From Paragyromitra xinjiangensis (Eukaryota; Ascomycota; Pezizomycetes; Pezizales; Discinaceae): DNA of 64,000 nt. A model generated the notes under the pieces. That model was not told the DNA's origin and ran no database searches. It saw nothing but the letters and a program-made list of their open reading frames with translations. Shown here one piece after another: positions 11,717 to 24,910 of this stretch. The position numbers and the translations under genes are program-made. Every line of letters starts with the position of its first letter. Position 1 is the stretch's first letter. The stretch covers positions 2,666,001-2,730,000 of the forward strand of contig JBCAMK010000003.1 of NCBI GenBank assembly GCA_038503065.1. The letters are read 5' to 3'.

Positions 11717-14564
11717 CGTTCCTGTAACCTCACACTGGAGGAAGGGGGGTTATGTCGAGCTTCGGCTTCGCAACCCCAGTGTCTCAAATCCGATTTTCTA
11801 TTCGACCTTCAATGGAACCACCGTGAGATGTACAGAAAAAGGCGGGCGACCCCCAGGTTTTAGGGAACGACAGCACAGTCCAGGATTCGCTACGGGGGAA
11901 AAAAATAGAACAGAATAGCCTTATCCCTTTTTCTGTGCGCCGTCGGGCTTTTTCTGGGGGGGTTGGTGGGGTCTTGTATTAATTAATTATTTCGGAATAG
12001 TAATCCTCCCTGTCCAGCTCCAGACACAAAAAAACACAAATGCAAAAGTGAAAAATCAAACACCCGCTGAGGCGCGAGTACTATCGATGCTGTGTCGCGG
12101 GTGTTACAGGACTGGAGCCACACCAAATCTATAAAACACTGCCTTGTTTCTTTTCCTTCTTTTTCCCACAGACACACAGCTGAGTGTGAAAGATCAAGTG
12201 TTTTTTTTTTCTTCGGACCGATAGCCTCGGGTAGATGTATCTATTTTAATCGTCTCGACGTGGGAAAAAGTCGTAACTCGTTGCGGTATTCGTTGCGGTG
12301 GATATTAGGGGCTTGGGAATGCAGCATGCAGGTTCGATAGACGATGCAAGTAACGGATATGGCGACAACTGAACCGTTCGACACCTTCGCCAGGCTGGCA
12401 ATAACAGTGCGCGTGGATTTGAATGGGGGAGGATATTTTGTATTGTGTATGTAAGTTGACTGCAGCTGGACCGAAGGGGAGGTTCAGAGGAGCGTTCAAT
12501 TGGAGGCTCTAGAGGACTAGTAGGTACAGTACAATGTTAGCGACGAGACCAAAGAGCAGAGACAGCGAACGACAGAGCTGGAGAGCGTACCAATCCAGAT
12601 ACCAGGGGAGGAGAGAGGAAAGAGAAGAGAGGGAGGAAAGGAACAGGAAAGGAAGAGCGAAAATAAAATGAAATAAAATAAAATAAAAAATAAAAACACA
12701 AACAAGGCCGGCCAGGCCAAGCACTTCAGCAGATCTAATCACCAGCCAGGGCCATCATCTCTCTCCTGCATCCAAATCTCCACCACCGCCGCTGATTGTT
12801 TTGGTTGTTGCCCCTCGCCACGGCAACCGATCTTGGCCAGACGCATGCTCCATCCACTCCCAGCCCAGCTTCTTGAAACAGCCGCCACAGCTTTTTTCTC
12901 GTGCAGTGACGCAAGGATAACCCTGCCGCTTTCTCTTTTTATATTCCCCACGCGTCCAAGCTTCTTGGCCCTGCGCAAAACCTGATTACCTACGAGGTGT
13001 AAACTCTTGTACCGCCGAAGTACAGGAGTGACGTGCTGTGAACCTGTGTAGAGGATGGTTTATGACGACTAGATTATCGTGAAAAGACTCATGGTACCAG
13101 CCAGGTTTCGTGTTCATCTCTGGCCACACAAAGCAGAGTACATGATCTATCACTCCACCAGTCTTAGGGAACTTTCCGGCGGGGAAAGCATCTGCTGACG
13201 GGTGAGTTAAGATGGCTGGTGCAGGTACTGCTACATAGTCCCAGGCATAAGGGTCCCCAAAGCAACGTATGTGCTTCGCGTACATGTAGTGCTTGCCTAT
13301 ATAAACCGTATATTTATATCTACCGGATATTGACCCACCACCGTAAGGCTGAGGCGAAATTTGACATATCCCTCTCGTCCATCGGTCAAGAAGGCCTCTT
13401 GGGAGACCGCCCGGATCCCCCTCAAATCTTGATCTTGATCCTGATCTCGGTTCGGGGAGAAAAAGAAAGCAAACGCATGATTTCCACAAGTTCCAGAAGC
13501 AGCGAACCCGAAATTACCATTCCAGCTGACAGAAAACGTCAACGGGGAGGGAATCCATGAATGCCCGAGCGAGCGAGCGCTCGCGCCTCTACCACCCTTC
13601 GGCCGCGCGCCTACCTACCCCTATCGAGAGAGACATCAGATCAGTGGTTACCCTGCCTTTCTGATCCCAACAACTTTAAGCCGCAACGCCAATAGGTGCT
13701 ACAGTTGTTTGTCTGGCCACGTTGTTCGGAACCACGCTGCGGGTCTGCCCATCGATTTGAATTCAATCTACCCCTGCAGCAGACCAACCCGCAAGAACTG
13801 AGTTTTCGCACAGTATGCAATGGTAAGGCCACGATCGAATGGATGCGCGCGGTTGAAGAAACAACTACGAGATCTCTACATACTCCTCAGAATTGTAGCT
13901 ATCATGAAATTCAAGTCGAATTGATATCTATTGGTATTCTCAAACAGCCCCCGCCGGAGATCATAAAACCTCCCTGGAACACGACCCCCTCCCCGCAAAA
14001 TACCCCACTCTCTATGTACATGAAAGAAACGACCAATCCCTCAGCAAGAGGACCAGATAAATCAGAAACCCTTATGGTCCCCTTACGGTAGTGCAAAACA
14101 AGCCCGGGGCCACGTCAACATCGCCCGCCCACCACCCCTCACGTCGCGAGACGCGAGGAGGATAGGCGAGAGCTGGTGTTGTTCGTCTTAAAGGCGTTCA
14201 TCATGTGGTTTTAGTTTGGTGCCAAGTGGAAGAGAGGGGCGGAGCGTGGGGCGATTTTATCTCGAGTGCCAAGACCCTGGTTACCCTGAGGTTGGTGGGG
14301 GGATCCGGTGTTGGGTTAGGGTTGATAACAGAGGGTGGAGGTCAGGTCCGTCGAGCCGGTGAAGAAGAACACAAATCTATACAGTCTGGGCTTCGGAATA
14401 ATTTGTCAAATATACCGGGATTGCGGAGACTCAATCTAGAGAACTTGAAGACTTTCCCGACGAATCCCCGCGAGCCGGACAGGTACATAAGTTAGTCACA
14501 CTCTCTGTGGACAACCATTGCAACTTTCCCCGTCGTGAGAACCTCAATTCACAGTACCGAAAAC
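11717..14564. other. Intergenic, 2.8 kb, divergent promoters of NIPA and SHMT
   Basis: Spacer between NIPA (-) and SHMT (+). An A/T-rich (TAAAA)n-like tract lies at 12660-12695, next to purine-rich sequence (12600-12660). A TACATGTA palindrome is at 13281-13288. A minus-strand frame of 99 codons from an ATG at 13285 to 12986 (open for 167 codons upstream of that ATG) has no recognisable domain. A CGAGCGAGCGAGCGCTCG palindromic stretch lies at 13566-13583. 14100-14560 is probably the SHMT promoter and leader. Confidence 0.45.
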
Positions 14565-16244
14565 ATGCTCGCTCGATCGCTTCTCCGCCGTCAGGTGGTT
14601 GGCTTGTCAAAGAATGCCTCTGCTGGGTTTTCAACCTCAATTGCTCGTCGTGCTGGTAATCTCAGTGCTGCTCAGGATAAGGTGGGTGCGGATTGCCTGG
14701 GAATGAATCATTGCTAATATTGGAGTCATAGCTACTGAGAGCTACTCTTGCAGACTCAGATCCAGCAGTCTCGAGTATTCTCGAGAAGGTATGCAATCCA
14801 TCTCTTTTTCCACGACTCCAAGCTAGAATCGAGTCAGAGGAAGATAGTTAACACCCCCATAGGAGAAAACCAGACAAAGAGACTTTGTCAACCTCATCCC
14901 CTCAGAGAACTTCACTTCTCAATCAGTTCTAGAGGCATTGGGCTCTCCCATGCAGAACAAGTACTCCGAGGGCTACCCCGGCGCAAGGTACTACGGCGGT
15001 AACGAATTCATCGATGAGGCCGAACTACTATGCCAGAAACGTGCCCTGGAGGCATTCAAGCTCAATCCCGAAGAGTGGGGTGTAAATGTCCAATGTACAC
15101 CTCTCCCACCCCAATACCCCCAACACCCATACTAACACCCCAACTCCCAGCTCTCTCCGGAGCCCCAGCAAACCTCTACGCCTACTCTGCCCTCCTCCGT
15201 CCCCACGAACGCATCATGGGTCTCGACCTCCCCCACGGCGGGCATCTCTCCCACGGGTACCAAACCCCCACCAAGAAGATCTCCAAGATCTCCGAATACT
15301 TCGAAACCCTCCCCTACCGTCTCGACCCTAAAACCGGACTAATCGACTACGCCAACCTCGAAAAACTCGCCGAGCTCTACCGACCAAAAATCATCATCGC
15401 CGGAGCCTCCGCATACTCCCGCATCATCGACTACAAACGCATGAAGGACATCTGCACGAAATACGGCGCTTACCTACTCAGCGACATGGCACACATCTCC
15501 GGTCTCGTCGCAGCAGGCGTCACCGAGAGTCCCTTCACCCACAGCGACATCGTCACCACAACCACCCATAAATCACTCCGCGGTCCTCGCGGCGCTATGA
15601 TCTTCTTCCGTCGTGGCGTCCGCTCGACTAATAAGAAGGGTGAAAAGATCATGTATGATCTCGAGAACCCCATCAACGCATCTGTCTTCCCAGGTCACCA
15701 GGGCGGCCCCCATAACCATACTATCACTGCACTCGCAGTCGCATTGAAGCAGGCTACTACCCCCGAGTTTAAAGCGTACCAAGAGCAGGTTCTCAAGAAT
15801 GCTTCGGCGCTATCTAACAAGCTCTCTGCTCTCGGCTATGAGGTAGTCTCCGGTGGCACTGACAACCATCTTGTACTTATCGACTTGAAGCCGAAGGGGA
15901 TCGATGGAGCTCGTGTTGAGCGGATCCTCGAGCTCGTGAACGTGGCGGCTAATAAGAACACCGTTCCTGGTGATATCTCGGCTCTTAAGCCTGGTGGTCT
16001 TAGACTCGGGAGTCCTGCGATGACGACGCGGGGTTTCAGCGAGGCGGATTTTGAGAAGGTTGCGGGTATTGTGGATCGTGCGGTTGGGATCGCGAAGGAT
16101 ATTGATGCTGGGGTGCCGGGGAAGAAGCTGTTGAAGGATTTCTTTAAGGTCGTTGGGGATGGGAAGGGCGTGAAGGAGGTGCAGGAGTTGAAGAAGGAGG
16201 TTGAGAGTTGGGTTGGCGAGTTTCCGTTGCCGTGGGATACTTGA
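14565..16244 (+). CDS. SHM1: Serine hydroxymethyltransferase, probably mitochondrial
   Basis: Four exons, join(14565..14681, 14732..14788, 14863..15094, 15151..16244), 499 residues. The enzyme is PLP-dependent and interconverts serine + tetrahydrofolate with glycine + 5,10-methylenetetrahydrofolate. Hallmarks in order: [37 protein letters not shown] (created by splicing intron 3), [12 protein letters not shown], and the PLP lysine K276 in [13 protein letters not shown], then [11 protein letters not shown] near the substrate site. The first ~35 residues ([13 protein letters not shown]..., rich in Arg/Ser, no acids) look like a mitochondrial presequence, so I favour the mitochondrial isozyme; a cytosolic one would lack it. 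Exon 2 is only 57 bp. The fourth exon is GC-rich with C-ending codons, as expected for high expression. Confidence 0.96.
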
Positions 16245-16830
16245 GGGCGTTTTTGGGGATGCGTTTGTTTGTGCTTGGTGATGGGTTTTGTATATAGATT
16301 GGGTGGGAGTGGAGTACCCAAGAAAAAAAGTATATTGTTTCGTTATTCGCTGGTTTGGTGTAAATGTCCTGGTTTGGAATAGGTCTTATGGATATGTTGG
16401 TGTGATAGGTTTTGACATCAGGTATTGGGCTTCATGGCTGATCACTCGTCATTTGATGGAAAAGTGCTTCGATGGATAAAGACCCAAACTCAGGGGGATG
16501 GTCTGCTTTATATGTGTCCCATGGGGATTCCCGACGTTTCTTCTGGAACTTTCGGTAGAGAGACCAATAAAGGGGGACCACAATGGAGCCTATTAGAATG
16601 CGGCATCTGAGCTTCTCTGGGATTAGAAACTTATCTTGAGAGAATACGAAGAAGGAATAAGGCATAGGATGGGAGTGTTCGAGGTAACTTCTACTACCTG
16701 CCTCGACATACCTCAAGGTCTATGCAGAAAAACATGACCTATAGTTACTATTTTTCAAACTCGAGTTTGGATTTACTGGTAAAAGATATGAACAAAATCA
16801 TGTAGAACTTAACCTCTAGACTAAATACAT
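16245..16830. other. Convergent 3' spacer, 0.6 kb
   Basis: Lies between the stop codons of SHMT (+) and the CorA-like gene (-). It should hold both polyadenylation regions; T- and A-rich patches are present, but I identify no further gene. Confidence 0.6.
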
Positions 16831-19313
16831 TTACGCCAATTTCTTCTTCTTCCTCCACTTTTTTATCGCCGTGATAAAAGACATATTATACGCTAACATG
16901 AGTGCCAACACGAACGTATTAAGAAATACGCTCACGGGATACCACTTGTCACCCGCCAAAACAGGGGCAAAACAGGCAGCTAGAAAGATCCCTAAAAAGA
17001 TAGCCTCGAAAAATAGCTCTTTGGAAAGAGTTCTCCAAGCTCGAGCACGATTCCCCTTCTTATACTCGTGGTAAAAAGCGCTAATTGAATAAATGAATAA
17101 CGTGGACAGTATCGAAACGTTCACGTTGTTCACCGAGTGTGGCAGGAGTACCGCAAATAAAATCCCTGCGACAAAAACGACGAAAGCGAATAGTTGCCCC
17201 GCATACGTCCAGAATCTGATGCGGACTAGGAAGCGGACTATGGGACTTATTACGAACGGGAGAACAATAGTGACAAAGGTTAGAGGGAGTCCGACCTCCC
17301 AATAGAGCATTAAGCTGAACTGAGATGAGTTTGATGGCCCTGAATTGATGGGGGTGAGATTCATTCCGAAGAAACTCTAATTAGTGAGACCACAAGTTAG
17401 ATTCAAATGTCTGAATGTATGTGGCTACTTTAAAGAAGGAATATTTGACATACTGCTGTGAAGGAAAGCGGGATGAAAACCGATGCAAGAATGGTCAATT
17501 TCGCCATTTGCATTGTCTCTGCGATAGCGATATGGTTGATAACCTGTGACATAAAACACCCGACATGCTTAATAGTGACCTTCGGGTTGGGGAATGCTAG
17601 GTAGTACCGTCTGTTTGATTGAATTCGCCTCTTTTTCCAATATCCCGGATCTCTTTTTGAGATACTCGATATCCTCTTTCACAGGATCGCACCATCCAAT
17701 ACCAGTGTTGGTGTAATTCAATGATAGCTGCCCGATATTTTCAATAGCCTTATCTAAAACTGAGGGCAGCTCGCGAAGGTAGTCTTCCAACAGAATAAGG
17801 TATTCAACTTCAAGCCTTGAAGGGCTGTTAATGCCCTTATACTTCTAGAGAAATTTGAAAAATTAGAATTTGATTTCCTTAGTTTTGCCAATGTACGTCA
17901 AGGTAAATCTGGGAATTGTACACCATCATTTCCGTTCCCGCCACCCCAAACCTCTAGGTTTGGATAGAACTACTGCTGCTGGAGGTATTTTAAGTGGAGT
18001 GGTGGAAGAACCTACTGCTAGATGGATTCCCTTAGAGGCTTCCTTCAAGAAAGAGGCCCCATTATCTAGGATTTGCAAAAGCAGGTGCATGAACACAGAA
18101 GTCGAAATCTGGGCTTCTTCCATTGGAGGCTTGGTCTTGTCGCCATCTAGCCGGGCAGAAAAGCCCTCGAGTGATTGAGCGCTACTGAATAGAAAGAGTG
18201 CTTTCCAAACTTGCTGCTCCTCGGAAACCAGGTAAATCGATACCGAGATAGTGTCTGGCCTGTGGTTATAGTAATCTTGTTTCGCGAGAGTTTGGAAATA
18301 TGACAACTTTAGGAAACTTGGTGCATTCCGAAACCAAACTATCCTTTGTTGAGACTTGACTGGTGATACTAGAAGTCCTCGAGGGGCATCATGTTAATAT
18401 AGTCCAATTCAGGTGAAAGGTTCCAAATGTATATACCATTACTTGTACGACGTTTCGAAGGCAATTCGATATCCGAGCTAAATGGTGGAAGCCTTTGGCT
18501 ACTTGGAGTGCCAATAGCAGATCCACCGGGAAGAAATTCAAAAGAATTAAATCCCCACCTTACTACAAGTAACGCCAACAATAAATTCATCGGAAGATGA
18601 CGCACAGCGGCTGTTACCGGAGGTGCCCACTTATGAACTGAGGATGGTCCCAATTTGACATTCACAGGGCTCGTGTATAGTCTCCTAAGTATTAACACCA
18701 CGCCCAGCCCTTCTTGCTCTTGGTAGTCTGTCGAGCTGGGATCTCACAAGATCTGAGCTTTGATATTAGAGACGCTTTGACTGGCACTTGAGGGTTCAGT
18801 GCCATAATCTACCGCTGGCTGTGGCGAGAAAATCAAGCCCCCTAGGGACTTTTGCCTCATGATTGAGAGGGTGCCGTTGTCTAAATCAGAAATAGTGTTA
18901 GATACTAAGTTTTTATTCCCCCCCCAGAGAGATCTAGGCGAATCAGTAGTAAATAGGCGGAGTCAGAACATGTCGAAAGCACCTGCAGAATTGAGATAGT
19001 TCACAATGTGTAGCTCTAAGTCTTGAAAGCTAATCACTGGTTTCCGGAACTTGACGGCAGCAAGCTCTTTTTGCAGATTAAGTAGCTCTGTAGCCATTTT
19101 ATCTTGCACGGAGTTGACTTCCATAAATCGTTCCAATTCGCGTAAGACAACATTGACCTCTTCATTGAAAACATCGAAGGTCACACCCGTATGATGGGTT
19201 GTTGGGTTGAAGATATCTGTCCCAATTCTGCTGTTGTGTGCATCACCAAGTTCTAAGTCGTGATGCCCCTGATCCGGTGAGATACCCGTAAGTGTTGGCG
19301 TAATGGCTGACAT
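16831..19313 (-). CDS. CorA-like divalent-cation transporter with extra C-terminal membrane helices
   Basis: Seven exons, join(16831..17376, 17454..17543, 17608..17844, 18016..18368, 18437..18684, 18748..18880, 18983..19313) minus, 645 residues; every phase closes. Just before the first membrane helix pair is SFFGMN at residues 465-470, matching the GMN selectivity signature of the CorA/Mrs2/Alr family. Upstream, MQMAKLTILASVFIPLSFTA is the usual first helix, preceded by coiled-coil-like helices (for example LEDYLRELPSVLDKAIENI). After GMN there are about four further hydrophobic segments before a basic end (WRKKKKLA), more than canonical CorA. Metazoan and yeast Alr/Mrs2 carry Mg2+; the ion here is not predictable. 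Least certain: exon 3 and the 171-bp intron 17845-18015, where other donors are possible. Confidence 0.75.
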
Positions 19314-21032
19314 TGTTTACTGAAACCCAAGTGAGCGACTAGTTAATCACTAAACCAATAGTTAATACAGGGAAAAAACGCACCAAAAACCTGGCTCCGA
19401 TATAAATTCTCCAACATATGAAAGCAAAAATTCCGAGCTCGAGTAATAGAGAGATGGAGAAGTGCAGAATACAGGAGATGCGAACGTAACACTTAGTTAT
19501 TTGGAGAAAGCTCAGCCTCGTACGCGTGTAACATATATGCAGTCGCGTGTGGGGTAATATGAACTCCAGAGCATGAACTCCCCAAAACTTCAAAAACCTC
19601 CTAAGAAATTTTTTTATACAGCTCTACACACGGGCCACCGCCCGCAAAAGCACTGCAATACTTTAAGTTGCATGAAATTGTTATATTAATTTCTGCTCGT
19701 TGGTCTTATTTAATGGGTTAGGGGTTACGGCATTGTATCACATGACTCGCGATACAGCTAAACCCAGCACTGGCATTTCGAGAGGTGGTGTTAAGTCAAT
19801 CAAAATCAACACCGAAGACAACCAAACGGGCACGAGATTATTGGCGCGAAGGAAATTATCCTTTTATGTCTCCTAGCTAGCAGAGAAATGTCCAAGTTTC
19901 GCGCTTCTTACATTCACAATTCGCGACCCGGAGTGGAAACACATGTATTTCTCTCGCCTGTAATACTATTGCTGCTGCATACCTACTTTGAATATAAAAT
20001 TATAATAGGATTAGGAGAACTGATTTTGAGAGAAAGAAGTAGAAGATGGAGAGTATGCGTCCCACACTCATTGCTGTGAGGCAGACCAGCTTCATTAAAG
20101 ATCACTCGACTCATCCCAACATCAAGCTTGCTAGAGAACGATTTTGAGGTTTTAGTTGATTATATCCGCCTGCTTCTGTGGCACAATGAAGATGCAGGTA
20201 AATACCCAAAATTTCACTACCTGAATCCTCAGCACCCCTTGGGGCTGGCATGTGTACAGTGTCCTAGTAATTTGCTTAGCGCACATATGATATCGCTCAC
20301 GTTAACCTTAAAGATTTATTGTCTCATTATCGGCAAAGGCAATTTGCCATTCAGCTAAGTAAATTTCTCAAAAAGCCGCACGCGTAGACACGATGTCTGG
20401 GCAAGACGTTGACTCTTAGTTTAGGGGACTTGACGCACCTGCCAAGCCAGGGAACTTCGTCATCCGGCTTCGCCCCACTAAGGGGAGAAATCGTTAAAGC
20501 AGCAAGTGCATCTGGCTTACAGACAGAAAGGCTGAAATGCCAAAAAATTTCCCTATTCGTAGGAATGGTAAGGATGCTATAATCTGTAAAGGTTCCGAAG
20601 CTTGCCGTGAAGGCAATTTTGGGGTGCAGGTCTTGGTGGAAACTGAATCAGATGGGTGGGCTTGAGATGAGCGGTGAAGCAGCGGCCGGAGGGGCAGGGG
20701 AAAACGTCACCGAGCTGTCCAACCCGGTCCGTCGCGAGGAACAAGAAAACAACGTCCAGCCCTCTTCAGACCTCTCGCCATCATCCATCACCAACCTAAA
20801 GCCACGCAAGCTTATTAGGTGTTCTCTGCCCTGTCCGCGTAAGTCTTCTGTTTGCCTTATGTCTTGGATACTGCTATATATTTCACGATTGCAAAACCGA
20901 TCCATCTACTTTTTGAACGCGACCTGACTTTAAGCTTCTAGCCCCTCATTGATACCCCGCCTAACGGCACAACCAACCACAACCCATCATTCGTGCTACC
21001 AAACAGCTCATTCGTGAGGAGAGGCGTTGAAG
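19314..21032. other. Intergenic, 1.7 kb, divergent promoters of CorA-like gene and fimbrin
   Basis: No convincing gene. The plus-strand frame 20607-20927 just upstream of fimbrin probably belongs to its leader or promoter. The minus-strand frame 19339-19593 is hydrophobic but has no family resemblance and lies in the CorA-like gene's leader. Confidence 0.5.
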
Positions 21033-23124
21033 ATGAATGTTTTCAAGCTAGCCAGGAAATATCCCGACCTTGGGCAGGAGGGAATAATGAAACTTCAGGA
21101 CGTGTTCCTCCGCTCCGACAACGAAGAAAGAGGATACTTGGACGAGGCAACTGCTATCAAAGCCGCTCAAGACCTTGAACGGAAGCCATATGATGAAGTT
21201 AGAGCTACGTTGAAGCAGGTGGACTTGGATAGTAGTAGACGGGTGGAGCTTGATGATTTTGTAGACGTATGTTGAAGCTCACATTTAAGTTACTATAAGA
21301 TTTGGGCCGTCATTTGCTAATATAATTTTATAGCTCATCTCTAAACTTCGAGTTAGTGGATCAGCGAAGCCTTCAGGCGTACCGCAAGTTTCTCATTCCA
21401 GGACCGGATCTAAGGGTGGTGGCCAGATCAAAATGGGGGGATCAACCGGCTCATCAACCCATACCATCAATGAGGATGAGCGAACAGAGTTTACGAGACA
21501 CATAAATGCTGTTTTGGCTGGAGATGCAGATATTGGAGATCGTCTACCATTTGATACCGACACTTTCCAGGTTCGTTGGATATAGCGTCTTGTGGCCGTA
21601 TATGTGAACTAACGCTGGGATTCGCAGATGTTCGATGAATGCAAAGATGGTCTGGTTCTCGCCAAACTCATCAACGACTCTGTTCCTGACACCATCGACG
21701 AACGTGTTCTTAACCGTCCGAATGCCCGCACTAAGAAGCTCAACCAATTCCACATGACCGAAAACAACAATATTGTCATTAACTCTGCCAAGGCCATCGG
21801 ATGCTCCGTCGTCAATATCGGCTCTGGAGACATCATCGAGGTCAAGGAACATTTGATTCTGGGGTTGATCTGGCAGGTCATCCGCAGAGGTCTCTTGGGC
21901 AAGATTGATATTAAATTGCATCCTGAGCTATACAGACTTTTGGAGGACGATGAGACTTTGGAGCAATTTCTGAGGTTGCCACCAGAACAGATTCTGTTGA
22001 GATGGTTTAATTACCACCTAAAAGCTGCGAAGTGGGAAAGGCGGGTTGCAAACTTTAGTAAAGACGTCTCAGATGCCGAAAACTACACTGTTCTCCTCAA
22101 TCAGCTTGCCCCGGATCAGTGCTCTCGAGGTCCTCTCCAGACTCGTGATCTCCTTCAACGCGCCGAGCAGGTTCTTGTGAACGCCGACAAGCTTGGATGC
22201 CGCAAGTTTTTGACACCGAAATCTCTTGTTGCTGGTAACCCTAAGCTTAACTTGGCATTTGTGGCTCATCTATTCAATACCCACCCCGGTCTTGATCCCA
22301 TCACCGAGGAGGAGAAGCTCGAAGTCGAGGATTTTGACGCCGAAGGCGAACGTGAAGCTCGTGTCTTCACCCTATGGCTAAACTCTCTTGACGTCCAGCC
22401 CGCAGTTAATTCTCTCTTCGACGATCTTCGTGACGGAACCATTCTTCTTCAAGCCTATGATAAAGTTATCCCAGGCTCAGTAAACTGGCGTCACGTAAAC
22501 AAAGCCCCGCCGCACGGAGGAGAGATGATGCGATTCAAAGCTGTGGAGAATACCAACTACGCAGTAGACCTTGGAAAGAACAACCGCTTTTCGCTTGTTG
22601 GAATTCAGGGTGCGGATATCACTGACGGGCAGCGAACACTGACGCTCGCAATTACCTGGCAACTGATGAGGCGTGACATTACCCGAACGCTTCATGGACT
22701 TGCACAAAAGGTTGGCGTCAGTGAGATTACGGACGCTTATATGCTCAAGTGGGCCAACGAGATGGCTCGCAAGGGTGGGAAGACTGGCGGCATCAGGAGC
22801 TTTAAGGATTCTAGTATGGGCACTGGAGTGTTCTTGCTTGATGTATTGAACGGGATGAAGAGCAATTACGTTGATTACTCGTTGGTAACCGCCGGGAGGA
22901 CTGAGGAAGACGCGTACTTGAATGCAAAGCTGAGTATCTCTATTGCGAGAAAGATGGGTGCTACTATCTGGTAAGTTTCCTTCCGCCGTCAGCTCTCGTG
23001 AGATGGTTAAGATTTGGACTAACGGTTCGATTTTAGGCTTGTTCCCGAGGATATTGTTGCTGTGCGGTCAAGATTGATCGTTACATTCCTGGGAAGTTTG
23101 ATGGCTACTTACGAGACATTTTAA
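21033..23124 (+). CDS. SAC6: Fimbrin (plastin), actin-bundling protein
   Basis: Four exons, join(21033..21266, 21334..21570, 21628..22970, 23037..23124), 633 residues, close to yeast Sac6 (642). I chose the ATG at 21033 (MNVFKLARKYP) rather than an in-frame TTG six bases earlier. Residues 1-85 form an EF-hand-like region (DLDSSRRVELDDF). Two actin-binding modules of paired calponin-homology domains follow, starting near residues 120 and 380, with typical CH motifs such as DGLVLAKLINDSVPDTID, LGLIWQVIRRGLL and LRDGTILLQAYDKVIPGSV. Fimbrin crosslinks actin filaments at endocytic patches, cables and the cytokinetic ring. Splicing of the last intron completes the final CH helix and the end MATYETF. 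No anomalies. Confidence 0.97.
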
Positions 23125-24910
23125 ACCTATTAATGGTTGCTGTTGTGCTCTAAAATCGAGTTCCTAAGAACCTTTCTTGTTGGACAATCCGTGATGGGAG
23201 GGTAGTTGATGTACCGTTTCTTTCTTGGTTTCTACCTTCAGCCTGCTACTATTATTCAAAAATGTTTTTAGTTTCACTATCCCTTCTGTTTACTAAATGT
23301 CCGTTTGTTGAAGGCTATAGTGTCCGTGTCCTGCCTTTTTTTGCTTTGCGTTCTGTATATGCTGTTTAGGTGGGATATCGAATGATCAAGCCTATGTTAT
23401 GGATCAATATTGTATGTAGAATGAAGCACTTATTCGCTTTATCTCCTTGCGAGTGATCAGTCATGGTCGAAAGTACCAGCAAGAAAGTATATGCAGGTTT
23501 GCGATGTAGCTATACTTTACTAATTCCTAGGGTTTAACGAGCGATCTAGTCTAGGCTGCTTAGGTGACTATCGTGCAGCTTTGTGTTCTTACAATTCTAG
23601 TGTTAGCTGAAAAATATTTTAAGGCTAGCACTGGCTGTCATTGGCGTTGCAATGATCAGTGATGAAGTAATGAAAATACTTGGCAATGAATTAGGGCGAA
23701 CTAGTGAAATCTGCTCCCCAAATATTGGGGCGTGAAGACAGCATCTATTAACTATTTCAAGCTCTATTTGGTTACTCACTGTTCTTCCTTCGCCTCTTAG
23801 GGCTGGTGGCCTATGTCTAGAATACGAACCCTTGCCTGGCCAAACTTCGGTTATTACATTGTAGCACGGAGGGATAACTTTGGTATCGTATGTATGAGCT
23901 AGAAATTAGGGGGTAGGTGCTTGTAGTGGCTGCCAGGGCATGGTGCTATTGGGTGAGACCTACATGTAGTTATGTTAATCCCCGACTCGTGCAAAGCAAA
24001 ATAAGTCTTCAATATTAGAGTAGGCGATCTATTGAGGTCATGGGCTCACACTTATTTTGTTTTCTTTTTGCCTAGCACTAGGCCCACGACGCCGCGGGCA
24101 CGAAATAGTTGTAGAATGAATCGGAGGATCTGAGCGGCCCGAGTACTTTACTGGCGCCGGGGCCGAAATATTGTAATTTGACAGAGCATATGCGTTACTG
24201 GGCGTCTGTCCTGGGCGGATTCTTTCCGGCACTAGCTGGTAAAACATAGAGTACAGTAGCGTGCATAAGGAGAAAGTTATATGATTAGTCTAAAATATAC
24301 CAGTGTCTTATCCACCATTCTGATACTTCTTGTCTGATTTCTTTCCCTTTATGCACGCTAATTTACCTTGTGCTAACGAGTCATAATGTGAGTACTGTGA
24401 TCTAAACTACCGGAATCCAGGCTTCGTGAATGTTGCATATACTTTGCATATTTATGTGAAATATTCGCACGCGTATTTTGGCCAATACAAGAAAGCGTAA
24501 GGGGGGAAATCATACCTTTAGGAATTATTTGCCAATAAAGCTACAATGAAGAAACACCACCAGGAGAGATTCTTGTGGCGTTGACTGCAGATTGGCATGG
24601 GTTCAGACAGCCATTAAGGTTTCAATTGCTGTTCCCAGGACCTTGGGTAAAAGATGCCAAGGATGGCACGGATCTTCCCCTACACCTCTCTACCCACTGG
24701 TTGGGGCTTTTTAAACTCTTTCCATCCTCCTTGTATGCGATAAGAATGCATCTGCCTAGCATTTTATCCAAACCGGCTGTTCCGTTTTCTCTCGGGGGTT
24801 TGAATATTACTCTGAAGTAGTAGCAGTTCTCGCTTAGTGAGTCCCCTGGTGTTGTTGGTGGGCCGTAGTCTAAATTTTTGTTTTGGTTAACGAATTATAG
24901 AATAGTAGGG
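23125..24910. other. Intergenic, 1.8 kb
   Basis: 3' flank of fimbrin and 5' flank of the next plus-strand gene. A TACATGTA palindrome is at 23961-23968. No gene seen; the short minus-strand frame 24038-24247 has no protein-like features. Confidence 0.5.

Noticed and set aside
12986..13489. 167-codon minus-strand open frame
   Set aside because: No ATG before 13285, no domain, and no leader or splice context; left as unexplained rather than called a gene.
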